Program-made: the position numbers and the translations under genes
Shown: positions 23,828-35,829 of the stretch, piece by piece
Layout: every line of letters starts with the position of its first letter
Numbering within the stretch: position 1 is the stretch's first letter
From: Pterois miles
Taxonomy: Eukaryota > Chordata > Actinopteri > Perciformes > Scorpaenidae
Direction of reading: 5' to 3'
NCBI GenBank assembly: GCA_947000775.1
Contig: CAMQGK010000638.1
Span: forward strand, 26,947,501-27,011,500
Length of the DNA: 64,000 nt
Notes under the pieces: generated by a model
The model's input: the letters and a program-made list of their open reading frames with translations, nothing else
Told to the model about the DNA's origin: nothing
The model's database searches: none

Positions 23828-24550
23828 TATGCCTCCGCGACAGGGACAGCTGTGGCCAGAGGCATGATGTTTTCAGGTTTTCTAAATAGAACATGGACTC
23901 GCATTAATACAGCGCTTTTCTAGTCTTTTTCTAATCTAGTCTCTCTACACTACATGTCAGCATTCACACGCAAGGTGGCAACGCAAGGTGGCAACTTTGC
24001 CCATCAGAATCCGATCCAAATACTCATTCAGGGATTTGGGGGTTTGGGGTAAAGTGTCTTGCTCAAGGCATATTTTTTATGCTGAATGACACACCGATGG
24101 CTTCGGGAGCAAGTTGGGGTTTAAATGTCCTACTCAAAGACACATTGACATGTGACCGGAGCAGCCGACCTTTCGATTGGTTGACGACCTGCTCTACCCT
24201 CTGTGTCCATTCTTGTGAATGCCATACTTCAAGAATTTCTTCAGATTTGGCACAAACGTCCACTTGGACTCGAGGACAAACTGATTTGATTTTGGTGGTC
24301 AGAGGTCACTGTGACTCACGTCCGTCACATTCTTGTGAAAGCGATATCTCAAGAACAGCTCGAGGGAATTTATCCAAATTTGGCACAAACGGCCGCTCTG
24401 ATTCAAGGATGAATTGATTTAATTTTGGTGGTCGTGTTTTGGCCATAACTCAAGAAGTCATACCCTATTTATGACAATTTCACACAAATGTCTAACAGGA
24501 TAAAATGACGACGAGGTCACACAGTGACTGGTGGAGGCAAACGACCACGA
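23828..24550 (+). mobile_element. Tandem-bodied TIR repeat, interrupted by a SINE
   Basis: Left end tgcctccgcgacagggacag and right end ggtggaggcaaacg are a near-inverted pair. The body has two repeats of tttggcacaaacg plus gattttggtggtcagaggtc or a variant. Between 23881 and 24210 it is split by SINE sequence. The family is common in fish. Non-coding. Confidence 0.65.
23900..24205 (-). mobile_element. SINE, CTACATGTCAGCATTCAC family, nested
   Basis: Reverse copy with acagcgcttttctagtct, tacactacatgtcagcattc, gtgtcttgctcaaggcat and ttggttgacgacctgctct. It contains a small duplication (gcaaggtggcaac twice) and inserts into the element at 23828-24550. Confidence 0.65.
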
Positions 24551-25246
24551 GTCGGTAAATCTAGTCTTTCAGAGCAACACACACCGATTCTTTTGGTGGA
24601 CATAAATGTCCTCGCTGTCATTTGGGTATTCGGTGAACTGGTTCAGCTTTTGTTTTGCAGGTTATTGAAGAGCAAAAATATAGCATGAAAAAGAAAAATC
24701 ACAAGAGGATGGTGAAAGGGGGATGAGGAGAGGTGGATTTGTGCCAGAAAATGTGTAGCATTTAAAGGACTGCCTCGCTTTAACTGCTCCACAAGGACTA
24801 ACACAGCTGCATTACTGCACCACAGGGACACAGGTGGGAGATGAAACAGAGGGAAGAAGGAATGAGAGGAAGGGTCGGGCAAATTAGAGAGAGAGGAGGA
24901 ACTGATTGCTTCGGGAACTAAAAAAAATAAGGGTGGATAGAGAGAGAGACGGAGGTAAATCCAGGGAAGAGTAGGAAGAGGCAGAGAGGAGAAAAGGTAA
25001 GAGGAACATAAAGGCGATCAGCCGGGCAGAAAAGAGGAAGCTTCCCTGAACAAGCCCTTTCCACAGCACGCTACACATGGACACCCACACACACATGCAC
25101 CTGCACATGCACGCCGACATGCACACACACGAGTGAGTGTCTAAGGAAGGGTGGCATTGTGGGACACTGCAACAATAGGTCCTGACAGCTCTCTCTGGCA
25201 GACCCTCGCCTGTCTGCTGCCATCGCTCGCCGGGTGTGTGTTTCTC
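24551..25246. other. No gene recognised; purine-rich
   Basis: Plus strand rich in A/G between 24660 and 25020. Open frames on the minus strand are compositional. Confidence 0.45.
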
Positions 25247-25281
25247 AGTGTGTGTGTGTGTGTGTGTATGTGTGTGTTTCT

Positions 25282-25344
<63 letters not shown>
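25247..25344. repeat. (TG)n microsatellite, interrupted
   Basis: Two TG blocks separated by tatgtg and tttctcag. The second has about 30 units. A further TG array lies at 25553-25588. Confidence 0.96.
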
Positions 25345-25349
<5 letters not shown>

Positions 25350-25480
25350 ACACACGGTCTGTGACGGTGATCCGAAGTGAAGTCTGGAGTCCGACTCACC
25401 TCCACCTCAGTGGTGGACGCTCTGAGCCGACACCGAACACTGAGGGAGTCCTGCTCACTACAGCTTGTCGGGGTAATACC

Positions 25481-25482
25481 TT

Positions 25483-25535
<53 letters not shown>

Positions 25536-25536
25536 G
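25481..25536. repeat. (CATC)n microsatellite
   Basis: About 14 CATC units with CGTC variants. It sits between two TG arrays. Confidence 0.93.
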
Positions 25537-25549
25537 TTCTTATCTCTGA

Positions 25550-25589
<40 letters not shown>

Positions 25590-25764
25590 CATTTTAGAAG
25601 ATGTCTTGGGCGACGTCATATTCCCTCGAGCATCTGGAGGTTTCTGTTTGATGCTGTTGTCCCATATGATCCAAACAAAACACAGTTTTTATTCTCCTCC
25701 CTGTGATGTAACAGCAGCTGTCAACTGATTAAAATAGTTCATAACAACTTAATCACGTTTTTTA

Positions 25765-26228
25765 TATGTTCAAAATGTCCCTCGATCCTGTTAACAAGTA
25801 GTTTCTGATTCTTACAACAAGTCCCTTTAAAGGGAGATTTATCAAGTATTTAATCCTCTTATCAACATGGGAGTAGACAAATATGCTGCTTTATGCGAAT
25901 GTATGTATATATTCATTACTGGAAATCAGTTAACCACACAAAACGATGACAGATATTGTCCAGAAACCCTCACAGGTTCTGCATTCAAAACATGGCGCCA
26001 ATTCAGTGGCAGCTTGTTGTAGCAGCTCCCTTTTGTTGTTTCTTTATTTTCATAGTTTTCTATTGTTTTTTCTGTCGTTGCTTTTAGTTCACATGGTGAA
26101 ATCAGTGATAAGACGCTGTGTGTCATGTCCTGTTGTCTTCTGTCATGCTCTATTGTTGTCCATTGTCGTCGTGTCAGTCTGGCTGCTATGACGATTTAAT
26201 TTCCCCCCTGGGGATTAATTAAAGTCAA

Positions 26229-26259
<31 letters not shown>

Positions 26260-26558
26260 CTCTATCTGTCTATCTATCTATCTGTCTATCTGTCTATCTA
26301 TATGTGCTGACTTGACTATGACTTGATCCAGACTGACTGGGACTATCATAAAGTGGGCATGTCTGTAAAGGGGAGACTCAGAGAACCCATTTACATTCAC
26401 ACATCTGGAGGTCAGAGGTCAAGGGAACCCTTTGAAAATGGCCATGCCCGTTTTTTTGTTACCAAAATTTAATAGAAGTTTGTAGCGTTATTTAACCTCC
26501 TTCACTACAAGCTTGTACAACATGACTGGTACCAGTGGATTCAACAGGTTTGTAGTTT
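25765..26558 (-). mobile_element. Family R1 element, reverse, with three nested events
   Basis: R1 blocks at 25835-25990 and 26300-26558 are interrupted by a LINE 3' end. The copy is cut at 26558 by SINE copy B. At 25775-25835 the phrase gttaacaagtagtttctgat to agtcccttta is an internally deleted version of the TTAA element nested at 17541-18185, at the same R1 site. Confidence 0.75.
25995..26299 (+). mobile_element. LINE 3' end with (CTAT)n tail
   Basis: Ends tttcccccctggggattaat, taaagtcaac and then (CTAT)n with CTGT variants to 26299. This is the standard 3' tail of fish non-LTR elements. It lies within R1. The upstream part is not recognised as coding. Confidence 0.65.
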
Positions 26559-26569
26559 CAAATATGTAT

Positions 26570-26942
26570 CCATCCATCCATCCATTGTCAACCGCTTATC
26601 CCGTTAGGGGTCGCGGGGGGGCTGGAGCCGATCCCAGCTGGCATTGGGCGAAGGCGGGGTTCACCCTGGACAGGTCGCCAGTCCATCGCAGGACACATAG
26701 AGACAGACAACATAGAGACAGACAACCATTCACACTCACATCCACACCTACGGGCAATTTTAGAGTCATCAATTAACCTAAACAGCATGTCTTTGGACTG
26801 TGGGAGGAAGCCGGAGTACCCGGAGAAAACCCACGCTAACACGGGGAGAACATGCAAACTCCACACAGAAGAGTCCCAAGCCGGAATCGAACCTGCGACC
26901 CTCTTGCTGTGAGGCAACAGCAACACTACACCACCGTGCAGC
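26570..26942 (-). mobile_element. GGAT-tailed tRNA SINE, copy B, full length with target duplication
   Basis: On the minus strand it begins gctgcacggtggtgtagtgt, has a perfect B box (GGTTCGATTCC, plus 26883-26893) and ends in (GGAT)n. The 12-bp direct repeat tcaaatatgtat flanks it at 26558-26569 and 26943-26954. It carries a small internal duplication of catagagacagacaac. A Pol III promoter and LINE-mediated insertion follow from this structure. Confidence 0.93.
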
Positions 26943-26954
26943 TCAAATATGTAT

Positions 26955-28369
26955 ATATAATAAAATTACAATAAATGCAGGAATCTGAACTGTACAGGAC
27001 TGTTTTGGGTAGTAATGTTTCCATTAACAAGACTTAACATTAACACTTACATTTAACTTAACATTAACCCTTCCATTTCCTCCTTTGGTTGCATGCAGCT
27101 TTGTAAAAAGTCCTTGCTGCTTTAGTATCTTAGCTAGCAGCCCCTCGTCGGCAGGTTTCTGGATTTTCCTGCATGTTTTGTCTCAAAGCAATAGTTCAAG
27201 TTGTTTTCTTTGAATACAGCCATGTTTGTTGCAAACTAAGTAAACAGTTTTACTGCCAACTTATGCTAAAAAATACTTAGCAGTCCATGAGTTATTATAG
27301 ACGTGCCGCCTCAGCAGGTCACTCATGTCAATTTACATCAGTGTCAAGTGTGACAGGAAGAAGCACACTAACAATACACAATTATTTCAAAACAAAAGCT
27401 ACTTTCTTAACTGTTTTTTTAGCTTTGTAAGTAAGATTGTGAGGTTTGTCTGAGACCTCCCGGGCCGGGCAGAACCATCATGAAGGCTAAGTTAATGTCC
27501 AGGTCCGATGTAGAGAATCGTAGAGAAGTGTATTGATTCCTCAGCATGTGTACATCATCAAATCATCAATGTCTGCAGCGTCAGTAGATCAAAAACATCC
27601 AAATGAATGTCCTGCTTTCTTGGAGGTTAATATCTTTCCACTGTGACCACCACTGTCACCTTTTCTGTCTGCCTTCAAATAATAGCAGAAAGTGTTTGAA
27701 CACTAAGGATAAAATGATAGCTGCTGTAATAACCTTCCAGGTTGGCCTTAAAGCTCATGGACATATTTCTCAAACTGGACTCTCTGGATCCTTAGCTTTT
27801 TGTTTTAACACTGTGGTATTTTTAGTCGTCCCTCCGTCTCTAAAAAGCGAAACCATGTTCCTGGGTTTTCTCTCGGTCTTCTAAAATACATGAGTGTGTT
27901 CTGGATGTTCCTGAAGCTTTGACAGCATGTGATCGGCCATGAAATGTGCCCGACTAAAACAATGTTTTGATCTTCAGCTCCTTCTTCACACTGACAGAAG
28001 CCTTTGATTTACAGTCAGAGACTAATTTGAATGTCTCGTGTGCTGATTGCAGGTCAGTCCAGGTCGCCGACGTGTCGGAGCTCACGCCGCTCTGTTAATG
28101 TTGTTTAGCGTGAGATTCACAGCAGTGCAGGCAGAGTGAATAACACAAGCTGTGTGCTGGATTCCACTTATATCTCCAGTAATTTTATTCCATCTTTCAC
28201 AGTCTTCTTAGTGTGCGGTCCTGTAAAGACATTTTCACACCCGAGGGCGAAATCACAGTTTTAGTAAATTTGTCTTTATAAGTTGATGTTGCAGCCTGCT
28301 GTTCCTCGGGGCATGCTGTAATTCTGCTTCTTAACACCCCCCCAAAAAAAGACAGAAAAGCTTTATCCA
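26955..28369. other. No gene recognised
   Basis: Mostly single-copy. The short open frames show no splice structure. This would be deep intron 1 of the minus-strand gene. Confidence 0.45.
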
Positions 28370-28660
28370 GGCAAGCAGCTTAAGAAGACTCAGTCCACGC
28401 TGATGGCTGAGCAATTTTGTGGGGTTTCAATAAACAAAGACTGCCTCCCAACATGGATTTTACTGGAGGACAACAGTTTGTGTTTGTCTTTTCATCATGA
28501 CAGCGACCCCGGGCATGAAAAGAAATGGTTTTCCCCGTTTGGTGTGGGGGAACTGGACTGGCTTGCACAGAGCTGAGACCTCAACCCCGTCCAACACCTT
28601 TGGGCTGAACTGGAACGAGTCCGACTTTATCACCCAACGTCAGCGTTAGACCTCAGTAAC
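28370..28660 (+). pseudogene. Tc1-like transposase C-terminal relic
   Basis: Frame fragments read DLNPVQHLWAELERV near 28580-28625, the Tc1 block around the catalytic glutamate (family SPDLNPIEHLWDELE). Upstream, ccaacatggattttactgga and catcatgacagcgacccc belong to the same element. Stops and shifts make it non-functional. Confidence 0.7.
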
Positions 28661-28664
28661 ACCT

Positions 28665-29798
28665 GGGCCGGACCAGCCGCGTGAACGCGACTGGCGGCTG
28701 CGTTACCGAACGGCTGCAGGATTCACGCATCCGTTCACGCCCGCTGCATGTCAGCTGCGTTTCCGCTGCTCTTTCTACATGGAGTTTGACTTTCAGAATG
28801 GTCATTTTATTTCATTGTACATTTCATTTATATTTATTTTAGACAGAAAAAGTTCAAGAAACGTGATAATTTTTAAATGATAGTTATAATCCACAATTAG
28901 CCTGCCACACGTCTACATGGACGACATGTAGACGCTGCTCCCACACGTCGCATGTCATGTGACGAGGAGCAACCAATCACACCCGTCAGATCTGCTCTGT
29001 CTTCTGTAAATATCAGTCCACAGTAAATATATGGAGGAGAAGTTCATCATTTTAGTGCAGGACTATTCAGAGCTTTACCGAACTATTTTACTGGCTTCAC
29101 CTTTTCTGTCCAAGAATGTCACAACATCCAGTTGAAAGGTCAGCCAGACCAAAGATGACAAATCGAGCAGCAAGGCTACTGTGAAGGATTTACAGAGCTG
29201 GAAACCCATTTATCTTTGTTTTGACTGTGTTTTGTTCAGAGAAGCTTTTATGGCTAAATTACTGTAACATTGTCATGTGACTGGAGGGCAACCTCCCAAA
29301 CACCTTGGATACATGGATGAAAGTGGCACAACTGCCATTAAAAAGCCTAAAATCCAATAATGCAAATTCCAGGACAAAAAATGTCTTAAAATCTCACAAA
29401 ATGTCTTAAATCTAATTTTGGCAGGTCTTAAAAATTAATTTCCGTTACTTTCATTTCAAAAGAAATGCATTATCTTGCTTTTAAATGTTTTGTTTTTTGA
29501 GCTAGCCGTAACAAAACTACATCCAGGCAGCGTTTGGAGCTCCATCTCGACTAAAGCTGAGGCGCTCTGGACTTAACACACAAGTAAAGAAGCATCGGTC
29601 ATATAGCAGCAATGATGATATTGATATTCCAGTTGTCTTTCATATCCATAGTACTTCCTTGCCAGTATGGGTGTGAAGAAGGTCTTAAATAGCATTCATA
29701 ATGGTCTTAAATGGAAGTGAAATGGGTCTTAAATTTTATTCACAATGGTGTAAAAACTGGCATTGTCCACGTTTTTAGACGCATGTGAACGGCCCCTA
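28665..29798 (+). pseudogene. PIF/Harbinger-type relic with start of MADF-domain protein
   Basis: At 29031 the frame MEEKFIILVQDYSELY opens, matching the first residues of the MADF DNA-binding protein of fish Harbinger elements, then decays within 20-30 codons. Flanks are GC-rich (gcgtgaacgcgactggcggc) and the right end acgcatgtgaacggcccc is terminal-like. A second repeat rich in gtcttaaat is nested at about 29360-29760. Confidence 0.6.
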
Positions 29799-30470
29799 AT
29801 GCTCTTAAAGCTGAATGGAAGCAGATCCTCAAACACTGTACTGGCGATATCGTCTGATTAGATATTTTCTTTAATAAGATCAATGGATTTTCTCATTGTG
29901 AAACTGTTGGATATTGACCAGTTGTTGTCTCTCTGCCCTTCAGGTCAGAGATGCTCATGGCCGCCCGTCAATCAAATTATTGACCGGTCGCTTCACTCTG
30001 CGTATCCGTCACCCTCTGACTTGCTGGCGAGATCACACAATCCATCTACAAAAGTGTGTGTGTGTGTGTGTGTGTCACCACATAGTACACAGGGCATCCG
30101 TCAGTCGGTCCGTCAGCAGAGGTAACAGTCAATATTGTGGAGTTGGGGAGGTGAGGAGGGTTTTCCTGTGTAACATGATACTTCAGACAGAAGAACAACT
30201 TCAGCTTCAGGTGAATAACTAAATTATGTTATGACAATATCAGAATGATGACATTAAGTAAAGTTTTATTTACTCTCAGTCTGTCAGTCGTGGCCAGTTC
30301 GTCATGTTGTTGTAGCAACAACTAAATGCACAATCCCATATCAGAGTTCATACATATGTGTCCTCTTAATTTGTAATTACACAATATGCCCAAGAATTAT
30401 GGCAGTTTATATCAATTAGGCCATATTTACAAAAATGTGGCAACCAGTTAAACTAGACAATTGTATTTAA
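29799..30470. other. No gene recognised; short TG run
   Basis: A (TG)n tract at 30053-30074. The rest is AT-rich and single-copy. Open frames near 29883-30222 cross the TG run and lack support. Confidence 0.45.
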
Positions 30471-31291
30471 CCCTCTGAGACCCACAAAAGACCAGTTTTT
30501 ATCTTTTTTAGGAGGGCTCAAGGGGGGCTTTTACCTATCGAGAATCCAGAAAAATGATCAATAATCCTTCCAAAATGCCACATTAAGACACCAAGACCTT
30601 GAGGAACACCACAGAAAAAGTCATGCTGTGATTTGGGATCAAAACCTTTTGACATTTGTAGATTTTCAGCAATTGCATGGCGAGCACTTGTGCTGTGTAA
30701 AGTGCTCAAAAAATGTTTTGTTGTCAGTGTAACTAGTACAGCCGTCCATCCTCTGAATGCTCCAGGTCTCGAGTTTGTGGCTGTATAGTTTCATGAGGCT
30801 GTGATTATCCCAGAGGTCACCAAAGGTCATTTTATACAGTGAGGTCAAGTTTAAAAAAAAACAATCTCAATACAATGAAATAGCTCCAGTTGGGCTTCAA
30901 GACTGTTTAGAGACCCCAGTAAGAAATATTCAAACACATCATTTTTAGATTAGGCGAAAATAACACATTTATGAAAAAAATGCAAGTGATTATCATAAAG
31001 TGGGCATGTCTGTAAAGGGGAGACTGGTGGGGACCCAGAGAACCCATTTACATTCACACATCTGGAGGTCAGAGGTCAAGGGACCCCTTTGAAAATGGAC
31101 ATGACAGTTTTTCCTCACTAAACTTTAGCCCAACATTGGAGCCTGATTCTGCCTCCTCGCTGACATGCCAGCATGACGTGGTTTTGTAGTTTTATATGAT
31201 ATCTGAGTAGCTTCACTCTAAAGCTGAACCGACAGTAAAGTAAAGTAAAGACAGTTAAGTTGCGCCCCCGGCCCCACGGGTCTTTTAGAGG
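30471..31291 (+). mobile_element. piggyBac-like element (family R5) containing an R1 module
   Basis: Preceded by TTAA (30467-30470), it starts ccctctgagacccac, and ends cccacgggtcttttagagg followed by ATAA. The ends are thus an imperfect inverted pair at a TTAA-type target. The body 30471-30950 aligns with 60151-60920. The segment 30962-31215 is homologous in reverse to the interior of family R1. No transposase frame. Confidence 0.72.
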
Positions 31292-31589
31292 ATAATAATA
31301 TTCCATCATTTTTAAATTGTAAACAAATCCCATGAAAACATCATAACCAACAACAAACTAAGTATTGTGTGTGTATCACAGCCTGATATTTCTTCTTCCT
31401 CTTTGCCATAGCGCTCCTGTAGCGACTTCGGGGAACGAACTAAAAGCCACAAAGAGGCCGAGGTCCGGTCCGGTTCGCTATCAGAGTGACACACTGAGAT
31501 TCAAAAAAAAATGATCAACTTATTCATAACGTGTGCAAAATCAGGATAATCAACAGCGATCAAAAGAAAAAGAAAATAGCAGCTCTCTT
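31292..31589. other. No gene recognised
   Basis: Contains a purine-rich stretch and a 60-codon minus frame without homology. Confidence 0.4.
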
Positions 31590-32190
31590 CCCTCCGGCTC
31601 TCAGATGAACAGCTGATTATATTTATTATGAGTGCCGCCCTTTATCCATGTGACCCAAATCAACACAACTACATAATAATAAATGACACAATAATAAATT
31701 ACAGTATCTCCAACACTAACAAATCCCAATACCAAAAATACAAACCATCACAAACCTAATTAACACTAGTACACACATTACCCACAGCTCCATTAAAACC
31801 CATCAGTGAGGCTCGTTGTTTCACTGGGTGACATCTTCCTTCATCACCATGAACACACACTGTAGTTTATTTAGACTCAGTCCCACTAACACACCGCCCT
31901 GCTGCTGCAAATACTCACTGCAGCACCAAGTGTGGATTAGTCCGCTGTGGAAAATAGTCCCCAACAAATGCACAGTTTCCTCTATTTGAGCAGCTGTGTT
32001 TGGAAATGACTGAGTCCTTTTTAAAAACCAAGCTATTTATTTGTGTTTTGAAAGATTTTACTCTTCACTAGCAACCAGGAGCTGAGCGCCACAAACAGGA
32101 AGTCAGAACGTACTGACAGAAACACAAACACACTGTTGGTTTTGGTCTTTTCATGGGATTTCTTCAACAAGAATAACAGCAGCCTTTTTC
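31590..32190 (+). mobile_element. Dispersed repeat with TAGTCCCCAACAAATGCAC block
   Basis: Includes gattagtccgctgtggaaa, gtccccaacaaatgcacag and tcctctatttgagcagctg. I recognise this set from many teleost genomes. Non-coding here. Boundaries are approximate. Confidence 0.5.
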
Positions 32191-32439
32191 TTTAATATCA
32201 AAAAGCAAGTGACTGTCTCGGCTCATCCAGATGTGTTGTGATACCTGCGGTAGCAGATTATCACTACATGATTATCATGGCCAAAAGAATTCACATTGTC
32301 AATATTATCCTGATATCTATAGACGAGGCTATCAGTCAAATTGATCTTTATGTTTGTTTGCAGTGTATTTTGCCTCTTTTTGTCAAATAACACTGTCCAA
32401 AAAGGGGTTGGATTTTTTTTATGATATTATCACAGAGGG

Positions 32440-32800
32440 CGAGGCGATTAATCAACTACTAGGTCAGTCTGGTTATAGCTGACTAATATTTCTTTAGCCA
32501 GGTAATCATTTTTTTTCATACTAAATGAGTTATTTCCAAGCACATCTGTGTTGTGGTCAGCTAAGATGTTGATTAGTCGTTTTTTATGGGGTTTTTTCGT
32601 GCTGAATTACTTATTTCCAAGATCTTCATGAGCGCCTTTGTGGTAAAACCACATTTAAGGTGGTGCTTTTGTGTGATTCTTTGTGGAGATATTCAGTTTT
32701 CTGTTGATTAAATCAACTAATCAATTAGTTGACAAAACCGTATGAGCATTAATTAGAGTAGTTTGAATTTCTTTGGTCAAGGGCAGCCCTATTATCACAT
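32440..32800 (+). mobile_element. MITE-like repeat ending GGGCAGCCCTA
   Basis: AT-rich with gattaatcaact near the left end and tcaactaatcaattagttga near the right, ending aagggcagcccta. TIR-like ends and absence of coding suggest a non-autonomous element. Confidence 0.5.
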
Positions 32801-32879
32801 TATTATTATCATTATTATCATGTCATTATTATTTCATTTTTAAATATCACGGTTATCCTCAATGCTGGTGTATCACAAC

Positions 32880-33977
32880 TAGGGCTGAACGATTCTGAAA
32901 AATAATCTCAATGCAATTTTTGTTGTTGTTTTTTTTTTTACCAATATTGCAATTGTGATATAATATGATTATTTTTAAGTTCCTTATCTTCTGTATTAGT
33001 CAACAAAGACAAGCAGTAAATCATTCTATAGCAGGGCCGACACAATATTAGATAAATTAAACATAAACTGTCATAAACTCTCCTGTAGGCCTCGATGTTA
33101 TGATGGACGTAGGTGATGCATTATTTTTATATGAATGACATATTTTTATTTAACTACTTCAATCACAGTAGGATATTGTAAACGTAATAATTATCATGAC
33201 AACATCACAATTCACTGACAAACATTATTATGAGAGTCAGTAGCAAATCAAAGTGTAAGTTTGAAGGCAGCGCGCTTTGAGGTGGAAGTCTACGTTATTG
33301 AAATGTACCGTCAGACTCCGATAGGACTCCGGTGTACGGCTCCACCACATGCCAGTTGACTGCGACTGTTTGCTTTTGTTGTGTAGCTCCGTATGACAAC
33401 CTGGCTAAACTATGTGTGTGAGGTCATGCTGTACCGTTCATCCAGTGTTCTTATCTAAGCCGTAAACCCAGGCTTGGCCACCGTACTGAGGGGCATCATA
33501 TCTGTCGCTGTGAACTCTGTCTGAGTCATTTCCATCTTGGTCAGTGGTCCCTGCCGGGTGGTATTTGGCTTATTTGACACACTGGTGTTCGCCATTTTAT
33601 CTATGCAACTATCGTACATGGCTGTGTGCTGTTTTTTTAAGTGTTGATACAGATTATTAGTGATGCCCCGTGAGGTAGCAGCGGTTTCAAGGCAGGTTTT
33701 GCACAATACGTGACGCTGCGCAGCATCTTCTTTGTTAAAGCCAAAATAGTTCAACACAACTGACATACTGTTCCTCTCTGACACTTAAGTTTCCTCCGTG
33801 TCAGGATGCGTTGAGCCTGAGGTCGTACAACAGCTGACGGTACAGCGTAGCATGGCGAGTTGATGCTTCCTCTGACTGCTCTACTCTCGCGTCACGTGAC
33901 CAATAATCGCAGCCTCTGCAGTTAGAAAATCATGGTTTCATATCGTGATATTATCGCAAATGCAATTAGTCACCTAG
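32880..33977 (-). mobile_element. hAT-like element, internally deleted
   Basis: Left end tagggctgaacgattctg and right end gcaaatgcaattagtcacc resemble the terminal sequences of fish hAT elements. It keeps only the transposase N-terminus (33455-33784). This is a dead derivative. Confidence 0.7.
33455..33784 (-). pseudogene. hAT transposase N-terminal fragment with BED zinc finger
   Basis: A 109-codon frame starting MSERNSMSVVLNYFGF. It holds a BED-type finger: aromatic YFGF, then CKTC (about residues 28-31) and HLKKQH (about 47-52), so the C-x2-C...H-x4-H pattern is intact. The rest of the transposase, including the catalytic domain, is absent. The intact finger probably reflects relative youth. 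A host-domesticated ZBED role is not supported without expression. Confidence 0.75.
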
Positions 33978-35354
33978 AAAAGAGCTCCAAGATTTTGTTT
34001 CTGAGCTTCAACATTTGGGAGTTATGAGCCAAAATGTAAAACATGCTTTATAAATGTGCACATTGTGAAATGAGCCACTCCTTTCCTGTGACCAAGTCTC
34101 CTTGTCAGAGGTAATAAGTGAAAAACCGTCCAGACAGTCTGACCGAGCGAGACACTCCGAGTGTGTGTCGAGCCACTAGATGAGCTTTAGTGCTTGTGAT
34201 GATAAACGGTTTTATAAAAGGACGACATGTGCTGGGACAGACTCCAGGCCCCTCCAAACCTTGGAGACAGTAAGTGGGTTAAGACAATTAATTAACCAAT
34301 GTGTGAGGACAGTTCTGGTCGCTTAAACTGTGCCCTCATTTACACGTATGTTCATTTATCTTATATAAATCATCTTTTGAGGCTAAATCACAGAAATCAC
34401 AGAGTTGCAGCCAAAGTAAATGAGAATTGCATAGTTTTCCTCATGATATAAACTCGAAGCAACACAGACCAGTTGAGATGGTTAAACATTAGCTGTGTGC
34501 AGTTTACTGACATCACCTTGTGGGACATTTGAGTATTCAGAACTCAAGCAGTTCCCTCTGCTTGTCACATCCCTACAAAAAATGAATGTGTTACGGCAGC
34601 TTCAGGCATCCACGTAGGGAACCTGGAGTCGTGACCGCGGAGCCATTGTGATGTAAATTCAGAGGGGAAGACAAGAAACGAGACCCTCAGAAAAAGACGA
34701 GCCTGCAGGAAGAATCACCTTCTTTTCCCATTAACTGGTCTGAATCGATTCAGCTAAAAATAAAAAGTGGCAGGACTCCGGCTCCGATCACGCAGCGTTC
34801 ACAGACGACCGTACAGGCCAAGTGTCACATCAGATGCGACTTGCATCGTCCAACCTGTGTTTATTTATGTGGAAACGGAGCTGCTGTCTGCCAGACTGTG
34901 AGTCTGTTCTTTACTCTGTCGCTGTTTCCTGCCAACTGAAACGCTGGAGCCAAAACACGACTTCACTTACAGACTAATGGATGAGATTACATCTCAGATG
35001 GCACAAACATTGACAAACAAATGTCAGTATAATGTATAGATTTCACTATTTATATCCTGGTAATATTGATATTTGAGGTAAAACTGTACTGGTGAAAGAA
35101 AAAACAATAGTTTTCATATTGAATCTTTTTGTGTAGTACGCCTTTCAGCACTACGAGCGTTTAAATTGTGGTTGAGCAGCTAACCTGTATTAGCAATATT
35201 ACTGCTCATTGAGCCATCCAAACGCTGTATAATGACCATGCTGAAGCAGGAAATCTGTTAATTAAGGGCGTCGGGGTTGAAACGTGAACAAAATATGCAT
35301 GAATTTCACTCAGAGGTGACTAAACCCATCATTTCTTTTTTGTTTTCACAGGTA
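33978..35354. other. No gene recognised
   Basis: Single-copy-looking intronic DNA with a slightly GC-richer part at 34600-34900. No exon signals strong enough to call. Confidence 0.45.
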
Positions 35355-35555
35355 GGTTTTGGCCTAAAGGTGAGAGAAGCGAGCTTGTGACTGAAAGTCG
35401 GTGGTTCAATCCCCCGGACCGGCAGGATAAATCTGGAAGAAGTTTGCCCCTCCCTCATTGCCACCACTGAGGTGCTCTTAAGCAAGGCCTTAACCCAGCC
35501 AGTCCACATCAGACTGTGGTTGAACTGGGAAGCCTGAAAAATAGAGAGCATTGCT
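35355..35555 (+). mobile_element. tRNA-headed SINE fragment with B box
   Basis: Contains ggtggttcaatcccccgg (B-box-like GGTTCAATCCC), then tgaggtgctcttaagcaagg and ccttaacccagcc. The tail is a short AAAAAA run near 35567. Confidence 0.65.
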
Positions 35556-35829
35556 CTCAGTGAATTAAAAAAACCTACCTCAAAAAAAGAAAAGTAGATT
35601 TATTTAAATGATTATAAACTATGTAACTGATGATAATAATAATAATTAAAATGTCAACATTATGAATGAAGCTTCAAAGCATCAAACTGTTCAGCATCCC
35701 CTCCCTAATTATACCAGCGTCTAGAGCACCCACGGGACACAGCTTTTTGTGTGATTATTTTCACTTTAATTTCTGATATTTTACAGATATGAGATTAGTG
35801 TGATTATACATGTAAGTGCATGTGAGTGA

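Noticed and set aside
26883..26893. tRNA B box suggesting a tRNA gene
   Set aside because: It is the promoter box of a SINE head; no cloverleaf with an anticodon arm is present.
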